In this document: positions 7,892 through 15,333 of the stretch, piece after piece
Numbering within the stretch: the first letter of the stretch is position 1
How the letters are laid out: each line of letters opens with the position of its first letter
Source of the DNA: Desulforhopalus sp.
Lineage (GTDB): Bacteria > Desulfobacterota > Desulfobulbia > Desulfobulbales > Desulfocapsaceae
DNA: 21,466 nt
Direction of reading: 5' to 3'
Assembly: GCA_023231425.1 (NCBI GenBank)
Contig: JALNVI010000047.1
Location: forward strand, 1-21,466
Notes under the pieces: model-generated
The model's database searches: none
What the model saw: the letters and a program-made list of their open reading frames with translations, nothing else
What the model was told of the DNA's origin: nothing
Translations under genes and position numbers: made by a program

Positions 7892-10786
7892 CTACTTCGC
7901 TTTGTTAGAGAAAAGAAGATACCTGTTTTCAAGTGCATAGAGAAATATGTCACGGGTTATTTCAACATCTCTACGGCAATATTTCTGGAGGAGATCAATT
8001 CTGCCCTCTTTGTACCACTGCAGGGCCTGCAGTCCGTCCGCACTCTTCCCTGCACCAAGGGTATGAGTACTGAGATTGTCGAGTTTCAAACGATAGCCGA
8101 GCTGGTTATGCACCTCTTCAAGAATATCCAGCGAGGGCAGCAGATGGAGATTTTTTCGTGTATAGCCGGCAAGCACCTGGTTATCGAAGCGTTTATTGTT
8201 GAATCCCACCACCAGTTCAAGTTCCTCAAGATGCTCAATCAGTCTGTCAACCTCCTCTTCAAGATAACAGACACAATCATCAAGGCGGGAGTCATAAACC
8301 ACCCCCACTGAAACGCCCATCATGTCGGCGCGATTCCAACCCCCCACCTCGGCCGCAGAACGGATTGTTTCAAGGTCAAAGACGCCCCAGGCTGCGGGCA
8401 GGACATCAACGCCCAGATACTCTTTTTCATCCGGAAAATCCGTCGGGCGTGAAGAAACGTTGTCACCCACTTCTCTCCTTCCCGCCACTCTTTCTTCAAG
8501 AGAGATGTCCATATCTTCAAAATTCCCGGTAAGAAGAGTGCCAAGCAGAGCGAGGCAGGCCACTTTGTCGATGGGCCGGTTTCCCGAACCACATTTCGGA
8601 GAATGGACACAGGAGAGACAGCCTGTTTCGCACCCACAGCGACTAATGGAGTCGAACGTCTCCGACAACAGCTGCTCCATTTTGTCAAAGGCAACCTTTG
8701 ACAATCCCACCCCGCCGGGATAGCCATCATAAACAAAAATCGAGGCACGTTCGGTCTGGGCATGAAGAGGAGTAGAGATCCCGCCAATATCATTGCGGTC
8801 ACAGAGGGTAAGCAGGGGAAAAAGCGCAATCATTCCATGTTCAAGGGCGTGAATTGCCCCCATGAAATGGCGCTTCTCCTCTTCCATCTTTTCCACAATC
8901 TGCGGCGGGATGGTGAGCCAGACGCCAGTGGTTTCCAGCACCTGTTCAGGCAGATCAAGGGGAATTGTGGCAAGCAGTTTCTGGGTGCGGTTCTGCCGCT
9001 TCTGATACCCGGTCACCCTCTCCCTCACCCGCACTCTGCCATGGTAGACATGGATGCCAAAGCACATTTTTTCACTATCGATGGAGAGAATCTCTGTCTG
9101 TTTTTCAGAAAGAGGCCGGGTGTGAAAATGGGCACGAATCTCTCTCACCATTACCTCGCCACCGGTAAAATCAAGCTCGCTTACCTCCCAGCTCCTGCCA
9201 CGATGAAGGTAGATCGCACCCTCGTGGCACTCCTTCATTGCGCGACCGCTGTCTATTTCACCAATAACCTCCCCTTTCAAGGTGTCAATAATCGCCAGCT
9301 GACGCCCGCCGCCCCGCAGACTCACATCCTGATGGACGCGTTTTCTCGGAGAAAGCCACAGGTCTCCACTCTTCGTGTTGAGCAGAGCACCCCGAAAGGT
9401 AAGCCGCTCAACCGCCTCGAAAATACCATTCATTTGCAGCAAGGCCTCCCCCTGAACAAGGGGCATCTCAGCAGCGGCACAAACCAGGTGGCGACAAAGG
9501 ATTTCCGGGTTCATGGGATTAAGAATGGCATCCTCCGGCGATCGGTTGAAAAAATCATCTGGATCACGCATGAAGTGCTGATCAAGGGCGTCCTCTCCGG
9601 CAATGAGAATAATTGCGGACGGTTTGTGCGTACGCCCCACCCTGCCGCCCCGCTGCCAGGTGGCCATAATGGAGCCGGGGTAGCCCACGAGGAGACAGAG
9701 GTCGAGAGAACCGATATCTATCCCCAGTTCAAGCGCCGAGGTAGAGATCACTCCAAGCAGTTCCCCGGAGAACAGCCGCCCTTCTATCTCCCGCCGCTCT
9801 TCGGGGAGAAAACCAGCGCGGTAGGCACTGATCCGTTTTCCCTCTCCTTTGAGGGAACTGGTTGTCCAGTTGCTGATCAGCTCCGTCATCTTACGGGACT
9901 GGGTATAAACAATAGTGCGCAGTTCACGCCTGACAGCGGCAAGCAGAAACTGGCTCGCAGTATGGCCAGCGCTGTCCCACGGGTTGAAAAAAAGCATGTT
10001 TTTCTCTGCCTGAGGGGCACCGCTTTCGGTGATAACCTGTACCTTGCGACCAAGGAGTTCTCTGCCGAGATCCGCAGGATTACCGATGGTGGCGGAGAGC
10101 ATGATGAAGATCGGGTGGGAGCCATACTCTGCGGCAATCCGCTGCAGTCGGCGGAGAACCCAGGCAACGTGAGAGCCGGTGATCCCGCGATAACTGTGCA
10201 CCTCGTCAATCACCACATATTTCAAACGGGAGAAAAACACGCTCCAGCTCTGGTGCCAGGGAAGCAGGGAGAGATGAACCATCTCCGGGTTGGTAAGCAG
10301 TGCCCTCGGCGGATTTTCACGAATCTTCCGCCTCCGATAACTGTTCGTATCACCGTCGAAAAGCGCAGAAAAATCACCTTTCTCTTCCGGAACCAGCTTT
10401 TTATACAGCTCTTCCAGGGTATTCCGCTGATCCCGCGCAAGGGCCTTGAGCGGGTAGAGATAGAGGGCGCTGGAGGGCGTATCGTCAAAGATGGTGTTGA
10501 GTACCGGCAGGTTATAGATGAAGCTTTTGCCCGATGCCGTGGGCGTAGCGACCAGTACATCTTCGCCCCGCAGAATGCCGTTTATCGCTTCCGCCTGATG
10601 CCTGTAGAGCTGATTTACCCCGCTGGCGCGCAGCATGCGGCTGATTTTCAGGTGGAGGCCCTGCGGCATTTCACCCCAGATAGGTTCCGTGGCAGCAGTC
10701 TTCCGGTGGCAGACCACCTGCGGACCATACTTGCGCGAATGCTCCAGCGCATTGAGATACTCCTCTATGTCACCCCTGACTTTCAT
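7892..10786 (-). CDS. DEVH-box helicase (MrfA/YprA-like, DUF1998) with C-terminal DnaQ-like exonuclease
   Basis: A 964-residue superfamily 2 helicase. Walker A TPTASGKS is at 81-88, the DEVH box at 194-197, SATIGNP from 231, and motif VI QRGGRVGR at 378-385. The region after the helicase core ends in a DUF1998 (MZB) domain with a cysteine cluster at C717, C719, C723, C726 and C732. The last ~175 residues form an RNase-H-like 3'-5' exonuclease domain with all DEDDy positions: D804/E806 in VFDLET, D868 in FNNKRFD, and Y936/D940 in YCRRD. In Bacillus subtilis, MrfA (YprA) and MrfB (YprB) are separate proteins of a mitomycin C repair pathway; here both activities appear in one chain. DNA repair is the inferred role. 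It diverges from the pheA-tyrA-like fusion gene. Confidence 0.93.
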   Translation of the reverse strand: MKVRGDIEEYLNALEHSRKYGPQVVCHRKTAATEPIWGEMPQGLHLKISRMLRASGVNQLYRHQAEAINGILRGEDVLVATPTASGKSFIYNLPVLNTIFDDTPSSALYLYPLKALARDQRNTLEELYKKLVPEEKGDFSALFDGDTNSYRRRKIRENPPRALLTNPEMVHLSLLPWHQSWSVFFSRLKYVVIDEVHSYRGITGSHVAWVLRRLQRIAAEYGSHPIFIMLSATIGNPADLGRELLGRKVQVITESGAPQAEKNMLFFNPWDSAGHTASQFLLAAVRRELRTIVYTQSRKMTELISNWTTSSLKGEGKRISAYRAGFLPEERREIEGRLFSGELLGVISTSALELGIDIGSLDLCLLVGYPGSIMATWQRGGRVGRTHKPSAIILIAGEDALDQHFMRDPDDFFNRSPEDAILNPMNPEILCRHLVCAAAEMPLVQGEALLQMNGIFEAVERLTFRGALLNTKSGDLWLSPRKRVHQDVSLRGGGRQLAIIDTLKGEVIGEIDSGRAMKECHEGAIYLHRGRSWEVSELDFTGGEVMVREIRAHFHTRPLSEKQTEILSIDSEKMCFGIHVYHGRVRVRERVTGYQKRQNRTQKLLATIPLDLPEQVLETTGVWLTIPPQIVEKMEEEKRHFMGAIHALEHGMIALFPLLTLCDRNDIGGISTPLHAQTERASIFVYDGYPGGVGLSKVAFDKMEQLLSETFDSISRCGCETGCLSCVHSPKCGSGNRPIDKVACLALLGTLLTGNFEDMDISLEERVAGRREVGDNVSSRPTDFPDEKEYLGVDVLPAAWGVFDLETIRSAAEVGGWNRADMMGVSVGVVYDSRLDDCVCYLEEEVDRLIEHLEELELVVGFNNKRFDNQVLAGYTRKNLHLLPSLDILEEVHNQLGYRLKLDNLSTHTLGAGKSADGLQALQWYKEGRIDLLQKYCRRDVEITRDIFLYALENRYLLFSNKAK

Positions 10787-10796
10787 GGCTTCACTG

Positions 10797-10825
10797 TTGC
10801 ATTTTCATGATTAAATCACTATGTT
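10797..10825 (+). promoter_or_regulatory. Candidate sigma-70 promoter for the prephenate dehydratase/dehydrogenase gene
   Basis: TTGCAT (10797-10802), a 17-base spacer and TATGTT (10820-10825) form a good -35/-10 pair in the divergent gap. The spacer contains the small palindrome TGATTAAATCA (10808-10818), which a regulator could use. The start of transcription would be near 10832. Confidence 0.55.
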
Positions 10826-10839
10826 ACACACTTTTTAAG

Positions 10840-10857
10840 GGGAGGTAAACGCCTCCC
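10840..10857 (+). other. Leader hairpin ahead of the aromatic biosynthesis gene
   Basis: GGGAGG-TAAACG-CCTCCC forms a 6-bp GC-rich stem in the short leader, about 33 bases before the ATG. There is no T-run and no visible leader peptide rich in Phe or Tyr codons, so classical attenuation is not supported. It could affect translation or mRNA stability. Confidence 0.35.
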
Positions 10858-10890
10858 GGAGACCTTTGAAAACAGAGAAGGCAAGACACC

Positions 10891-12588
10891 ATGTTTACCA
10901 TCGCAACCCTTGGCCCGGAGGGATCCAACAGCTGGCAGGCAGCCTGCCAGTATAACCCTGCCGCAAAAATCCTCACCTTTGGCCGCATCCGGGAGGTTTT
11001 CGCCTCCTTCACTGAAGATTGCTGTGATATCGCTCTCGTCCCGGTGTATAACACCCGTGAAGGCTCCATTCGCGAATATTACCGCAAAATCGCCGAGAGT
11101 GAAGGTCTTTACTGGGTGGACAACGTGGTGTTGCCCATTCACGTTTCTCTCTTTTCTTTTCAAGCAGATTTCAAACGGGGAGATGAGGTTCACACCGTCA
11201 TAGGTCGTGCCTCGGTCCTTCGCCAGAGCCGGGATTTTCTCGACAGTGTCTATCCTGACGCCACCCAGATGGCAGTTCACGATATAGACAGCACCATCAA
11301 ACACATCGGCAGTGGTGAAAGCAAAGGTTTTGCTCTCATTGACACCGAAGAGGTAGGCCGACGGCACGGTCTCACCCTTGTGGAACGCGAACTCGCCTCC
11401 CATAATCGTACCCGCTTCGCCGTTGTCGCCCGTCATCCCGCAGTAAAAACCGGCTACGACGCTACGGCAGTGATCACCATTCCGCTGAAAGACCGCGTCG
11501 GCCTGCTGGTAGATATCCTCAACGAGTTTACCCGTCGAGGCATCAACATAATAGACCTGCAGTCTGAAAACGATGTGAAAACCCAAAAGCTGCAGATCTA
11601 TCTTGAATTCGAGGGGCACAAGGAAGAACCACTCATCGCCGAGACGCTGCACACCATAGAAGAAGCCATCATCCAGGAAAAGGATTCACTCTATATCCTC
11701 GGCTCCTTTCCCCGGGTGGACATGCGTGAAAAGAACATCAAATCTATCGGCTTCATTGGCACCGGAGCGATGAGCCGCTGGTTTGCTGAGCGCCTGCGCG
11801 GTGAGGGATACCGCACTCTGCTTACCGGTCGCACCACCACCATCACCCCCGAGGAGATGATTGGGCGGGTTGATGTAGTGATGATCTGCGTGCCAATCTC
11901 GGTGACCACCGAGACCATCCGTCATTATGCGCCAAAGCTGCGCGACGGTCAGGCACTGATCATCCTCGCCGGGGAGTCTGAGCATAACATTGAGGCAGCA
12001 CTGACCTCTTCCGGTGAAGGGGTGGAGGTAATGTTTATTCACAACCTCTGGGGGCCGCAGTCGGCGACGATGAAGGATAAACATGCCGCTGTTGTCCATA
12101 CTTCGAGGGCTGGCGCACTGTGCAACGAGATTGAAGCCTTTCTCTATAAACACGGGGCAGACATCTATCAGGACAGCCCGCGGAAACACGATCTGCTGAT
12201 GGGTGTGGGACAGAAACTCCCCACGACTATCTCCGTCGCCCTTGCCAAAACGTTTAAAGATCATAACCTTGACTATAAAGACATCGCCAGTCATTCCACC
12301 CTCACCTCGCTCTACGGCATCCTTGCAATGGCGCGCATCCATAGCCAGAATCCGCGTACTTACGCAGAGATCATGGCCACCGGTGGTGAAGGCAGAAAGA
12401 TTGTACGCAGTTTCGCTGAGAATATTCTCAAGCTGATGGATCTGGCAGAAAACTCGCAGATCAATGCACTGTGTGAATTAATGGAAGAAAACCGTTCTGT
12501 CATGCCCGCCGCCTTTCTGGAAGCGAGAATGGCAGAGGCAAAGGCGGTGGATGAAATACTGAGCCGGCCGGGAATCCGCAAGGCATAG
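10891..12588 (+). CDS. Fused prephenate dehydratase-like / ACT / prephenate dehydrogenase
   Basis: A 565-residue protein with three domains. Residues 1-185 resemble prephenate dehydratase: a GPEGSNSWQAA start in place of the usual GPxGTFSxxAA, PVYNTREGSI in place of PIENSxxGxV, and an intact NRTRF whose Thr is catalytic in the family. Residues 190-265 form an ACT domain, with GLLV where Phe-binding enzymes have GALV and QSEN where they have ESRP. Residues 284-560 are a TyrA-type dehydrogenase: IGFIGTGAMS nucleotide loop, H384 in IHNLWGPQ (family HPMFGP), and KHDLLMGVGQ (family EHDxxMAxxQ). It may make both phenylpyruvate and 4-hydroxyphenylpyruvate from prephenate. No chorismate mutase domain is present. 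The diverged first domain could instead be purely regulatory. Confidence 0.88.
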   Translation: MFTIATLGPEGSNSWQAACQYNPAAKILTFGRIREVFASFTEDCCDIALVPVYNTREGSIREYYRKIAESEGLYWVDNVVLPIHVSLFSFQADFKRGDEVHTVIGRASVLRQSRDFLDSVYPDATQMAVHDIDSTIKHIGSGESKGFALIDTEEVGRRHGLTLVERELASHNRTRFAVVARHPAVKTGYDATAVITIPLKDRVGLLVDILNEFTRRGINIIDLQSENDVKTQKLQIYLEFEGHKEEPLIAETLHTIEEAIIQEKDSLYILGSFPRVDMREKNIKSIGFIGTGAMSRWFAERLRGEGYRTLLTGRTTTITPEEMIGRVDVVMICVPISVTTETIRHYAPKLRDGQALIILAGESEHNIEAALTSSGEGVEVMFIHNLWGPQSATMKDKHAAVVHTSRAGALCNEIEAFLYKHGADIYQDSPRKHDLLMGVGQKLPTTISVALAKTFKDHNLDYKDIASHSTLTSLYGILAMARIHSQNPRTYAEIMATGGEGRKIVRSFAENILKLMDLAENSQINALCELMEENRSVMPAAFLEARMAEAKAVDEILSRPGIRKA

Positions 12589-12656
12589 ATGGAAGCTGTT
12601 GCAGAGTACCGGAGGCACCTTTTTTATAATCCTGCAGTTTTGAGGGAGTTCAGACC

Positions 12657-13304
12657 ATGACAAATATTCTCCACTATCTTGACGAAGTGAAAATCTGTCC
12701 GCATTGCAACCAGCAGCTTACTGCATGTGAAGCACCTCCAATCCATGTCGGCGATGGCCTTGGCTGGGGGGCGGAAGTCCTTTTTATCTGCCTCAACGAC
12801 GAGTGCCCTGTTTTCGTGGACGGCTGGGATAAAATTGAGGAGGCCTATGGACACCACGCCTCCTACCGCTATATGGAACTTCCCGGCAGCAAAGAGAAGA
12901 ACTACATGATGGTGGGCAATGCCGGTGCTTTCACGGGCTGTATTATCGACCGGGAAGAGATCCTTGCCAAGGACAAGGAATATGCCGAGCACCAAAAGAT
13001 GATAGCGCGCCTGGATACCGCCGAAGAAGAGAAGGACATAACGGCCCCGCTGGCGGTCCTGCTTAATGAGGGTGCAGCCAAAGATAAACGCAGGCAGGCA
13101 TGTGAAATTTTGGTTGAAATTGCCAATCTTGAATGCATTGATCCAATCCGCAATCACGCCTTCCGCGATCCGGGCCTGGAATCTGGCGTAGGCCTGGCAG
13201 TTGCTGCCGTGTTGAAGAAGAATTTCAAAAAAGAATGTCCTCACTGCGCCGAAATTATCAAAGCACAGGCAAAGAAATGTAAATATTGTCAGGGAGATGT
13301 ATAA
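12657..13304 (+). CDS. Conserved hypothetical protein with two zinc ribbons
   Basis: A 215-residue cytoplasmic protein without a function I can assign. The N-terminal part has a CPHC knuckle (C14, C17) and a partner pair C45/C50 in FICLNDECP, forming a likely zinc ribbon. The middle (about 100-185) is helical, with Ala/Leu/Glu-rich segments that could be a HEAT-like or coiled region. The C-terminus ends in a second ribbon, CPHCAEIIKAQAKKCKYC (C194, C197, C208, C211), of the short type found at the ends of many bacterial proteins. A GAGGGA ribosome site supports the ATG. It follows the aromatic biosynthesis gene by 68 bases and may share its transcript, ending before the tRNA promoter. Confidence 0.8.
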   Translation: MTNILHYLDEVKICPHCNQQLTACEAPPIHVGDGLGWGAEVLFICLNDECPVFVDGWDKIEEAYGHHASYRYMELPGSKEKNYMMVGNAGAFTGCIIDREEILAKDKEYAEHQKMIARLDTAEEEKDITAPLAVLLNEGAAKDKRRQACEILVEIANLECIDPIRNHAFRDPGLESGVGLAVAAVLKKNFKKECPHCAEIIKAQAKKCKYCQGDV

Positions 13305-13321
13305 AACAAGAGAAAATCTCC

Positions 13322-13350
13322 TTGCATTTCAGGACCTGAGGAGGTATATA
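13322..13350 (+). promoter_or_regulatory. Sigma-70 promoter of tRNA-His
   Basis: TTGCAT (13322-13327) and TATATA (13345-13350) are separated by exactly 17 bases, with the tRNA 27 bases downstream. The same TTGCAT -35 occurs in the promoter candidate at 10797. Confidence 0.75.
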
Positions 13351-13376
13351 AGGTCTTCTTTTCCGATGGAGAACGT

Positions 13377-13455
13377 GGTGGATGTAGCTCAATTTGGTTA
13401 GAGCACCTGGTTGTGGCCCAGGAGGCTGTGGGTTCAAGTCCCATCATTCACCCCA
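13377..13455 (+). tRNA. tRNA-His (GTG)
   Basis: A full cloverleaf can be drawn. The acceptor GTGGATG pairs with CATTCAC, and an extra 5' G (-1) faces the discriminator C, the histidine identity pair. The D arm begins TAGCTC, the anticodon stem is CCTGG/CCAGG with loop TTGTGGC (GTG at 13413-13415), and the T arm is GTGGG-TTCAAGT-CCCAT. The 3' CCA is encoded (13453-13455). Confidence 0.97.
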
Positions 13456-13471
13456 CCATCAATGAATTGAC

Positions 13472-13513
13472 ATTCCCCTGAGACGTTTTTAATGTCTCAG
13501 GGGAATTTTTTTT
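13472..13513 (+). terminator. Rho-independent terminator of tRNA-His
   Basis: A 13-bp perfect stem (ATTCCCCTGAGAC paired with GTCTCAGGGGAAT) with a 9-base loop runs into eight T residues. It lies 16 bases after the tRNA, so the tRNA is a single-gene unit. Confidence 0.95.
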
Positions 13514-13587
13514 ATTATCTGTTAGAGTTGTCGGCAGTACGAAAGATGTTCCCTCCACTGCCCTCCCAAATCTACCCTGGACAATAT

Positions 13588-14367
13588 ATGAAAATCCCAG
13601 CCTCCTTTTACAATTTGCAGACCGTCGATACCCCCATCAGTTCTCCCCGTTTATCTGCAGAGGCGACATGCTCCCTTAACGGAATCCCCGCAGTCTGGCG
13701 ACCGACGGAAAAAGCGGCCCCCTCCGTTCTTCTCTTCCCGGCACCGGAGGGTGACGCGCAGCATTCGCGGTCACTTGTTGACGGTCTCGTCGCGAAAGGG
13801 CTCAACGTGCTGACCGTTCGCCCCTCTGGAGATACTCTCGCGGCATTTGCCCTGCAGGGTGCAGATATCTGTACGGCTGCAATGGAGTTTCTTGAAAAAG
13901 AGGGCTGCGGCCAGCTCTTTCTTTTTGGACAGGGAATCGCCACCCTGCCAGCAGTGCACGGCATAACAGAAATAAAAACAGGACTAAAGGGAATCTTTCT
14001 TGAGGGTTCAGTTCTCGATTATGGCGCATGGCTTGAGAAAATTTGTAATATTAAAGGAATTACATGTGATGAATACGAGCGTGTCATCCTTGACGCCATG
14101 GAAGATATTACCCTCGCCACCATGATTTTCCACGGTGCACTTGATGAAATCACTCCAGCCCCGGTGGCAGAGAGACTGCAGGCAGACAGTGGCGCACGCA
14201 CGAAACATTTTTTCATTATTCCCGGTGGACACGCTCCAGACAAAGAAGCTCTCTGTGATGTGGGAGGCGAACCTTATCTGGATGCCATTCGCGAGTTTAT
14301 CAACACAGCCTGCGGTATCAACACCTGGCGCCAGCGGCGAAAAAAGGTCAGACCGACCAGCAAATAA
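13588..14367 (+). CDS. Alpha/beta-hydrolase-fold protein lacking the nucleophile serine
   Basis: A 259-residue protein with an alpha/beta-hydrolase layout: SVLLFPAPEG (strand and oxyanion-like loop), LNVLTVRPSG, LFLFGQGIA (113-118 region, nucleophile elbow), MIFHGALDEITP with acid D186, and IIPGGHAPD with His H215. The elbow reads G-Q-G-I-A, so the expected Ser is Gly116. The acid and His are kept, but the protein is probably not a classic serine hydrolase. Two upstream in-frame ATGs exist (13492 and 13546). The first lies inside the tRNA terminator, and neither has a convincing ribosome site, so 13588 is chosen without strong evidence. The C-terminus is Arg/Lys-rich. The dCMP deaminase gene follows 37 bases later. 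Confidence 0.75.
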   Translation: MKIPASFYNLQTVDTPISSPRLSAEATCSLNGIPAVWRPTEKAAPSVLLFPAPEGDAQHSRSLVDGLVAKGLNVLTVRPSGDTLAAFALQGADICTAAMEFLEKEGCGQLFLFGQGIATLPAVHGITEIKTGLKGIFLEGSVLDYGAWLEKICNIKGITCDEYERVILDAMEDITLATMIFHGALDEITPAPVAERLQADSGARTKHFFIIPGGHAPDKEALCDVGGEPYLDAIREFINTACGINTWRQRRKKVRPTSK

Positions 14368-14404
14368 ATGCCTAATGGGTACCCTTAATGAGTGAGAGAC
14401 AAAA

Positions 14405-14914
14405 ATGACTTCTGGAGACAAACGTAAAGATTATCTCAATTGGGACGAGTATTTTATGGCAGCGGCCCTGCTCGCTTCGCGGCGCAGTAAAGACCCCAGC
14501 ACTCAGGTCGGTGCCTGTGTGGCCAATGAAGAAAATAAAATCGTCGGTGTGGGATATAATGGCTTTCCGAGGGGATGCTCTGATGATGTCCTGCCGTGGG
14601 CGCGAGAGGGTGAACCGCTGGAAACAAAATATCCCTACGTCTGTCACGCCGAGCTTAACGCTGTGCTCAACTCCAACCAGACCAACCTCACTGGCTGCAG
14701 GCTCTACGTGGTGCTCTTTCCCTGCAACGAATGCACCAAGGTTATCATCCAGTCTGGTATCAGGGAGATTATTTATATCTCAGACAAATATGCTGATACA
14801 GATTCCGTAAAGGCCTCCAAGCGCATGCTGAAGACAGCCGGAGTAAAAATACGGCGCTTCGAGAGCCAGCGCCGTGAAGTACGGTTGAACTACGTTGCTC
14901 CCGAGGATCGTTGA
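14405..14914 (+). CDS. Deoxycytidylate (dCMP) deaminase family protein
   Basis: A 169-residue zinc-dependent deaminase of the dCMP deaminase/ComEB family, which converts dCMP to dUMP to supply thymidylate synthase. The zinc site is complete: HAE (81-83, inside CHAELNAVLN) with the catalytic Glu, and PCNEC (106-110) with two Cys ligands. The N-terminal DYFMAAALLASRRSKDPSTQVGA-like segment and the GYNGFPRGCSD loop are diagnostic of dCMP rather than cytidine deaminases. Length is normal. It lies 37 bases after the alpha/beta-hydrolase-fold gene on the same strand and converges on the gene at 14943 with a 28-base gap and no visible terminator. Confidence 0.95.
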   Translation: MTSGDKRKDYLNWDEYFMAAALLASRRSKDPSTQVGACVANEENKIVGVGYNGFPRGCSDDVLPWAREGEPLETKYPYVCHAELNAVLNSNQTNLTGCRLYVVLFPCNECTKVIIQSGIREIIYISDKYADTDSVKASKRMLKTAGVKIRRFESQRREVRLNYVAPEDR

Positions 14915-14942
14915 TTCCCAGCGGAAATTTTCTGATGAAAAA

Positions 14943-15320
14943 TCAACGTTTAAAGGTCAGCACTTTACCTTCCCCCTTCTCTTTCTTTTTCAGCGGCTCC
15001 ACCGGAGGTTTGACGCCGAAATCAACCGCCTTGATAAAACGGGGCGCGCCGCCCATGGTGAAAATCTCCTCGCCGCACATTTGCGAGGTCCGCAGCGTCC
15101 AGGTGACCTTCTGTACCGGAACGCTGAGTATTTGCAAATATACATGCCACCACTCATCTCGACGACTGGTGTCCCGCTCAATGTCGGAGACGTGGGCATA
15201 AAAAAGTATATCCGGTTCGGAGCTCTTTTCACCCTTGCCGACTACGAGAACCGTATCACCAGTTTCCGTGGTCGGTTTAAAATTCATCAATTTTTTTAAT
15301 TCCTTCACCATCTTTTCCAT
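14943..15320 (-). CDS. Small conserved hypothetical protein
   Basis: A 125-residue protein with no family I recognise. It is soluble, starts with a short Lys-rich helix (MEKMVKELKKLMNF), and continues with a mixed beta-like region (TVLVVGKG, DILFYAHVSDI, WWHVYLQILSVPVQKVTWTL). It ends in a Lys-rich tail (PLKKKEKGEGKVLTFKR). Two cysteines do not form a metal motif; only one lies in the central MCGEE. A clear AAAGGA ribosome site lies six bases before the ATG, and the gene follows comM by 13 bases, so it is very likely translated as the third gene of the minus-strand operon. Confidence 0.75.
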   Translation of the reverse strand: MEKMVKELKKLMNFKPTTETGDTVLVVGKGEKSSEPDILFYAHVSDIERDTSRRDEWWHVYLQILSVPVQKVTWTLRTSQMCGEEIFTMGGAPRFIKAVDFGVKPPVEPLKKKEKGEGKVLTFKR

Positions 15321-15333
15321 TATATTCCTTTAG

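Noticed and set aside
8762..10810. A 682-codon open frame on the plus strand opposite the helicase
   Set aside because: It lies antisense to an intact helicase with all motifs and has no recognisable domain; its length reflects codon bias on the other strand.
13492..13587. The N-terminal extension of the alpha/beta-hydrolase-fold protein
   Set aside because: Its ATG lies inside the right arm and T-run of the tRNA-His terminator, so transcripts reaching it are unlikely to start there.
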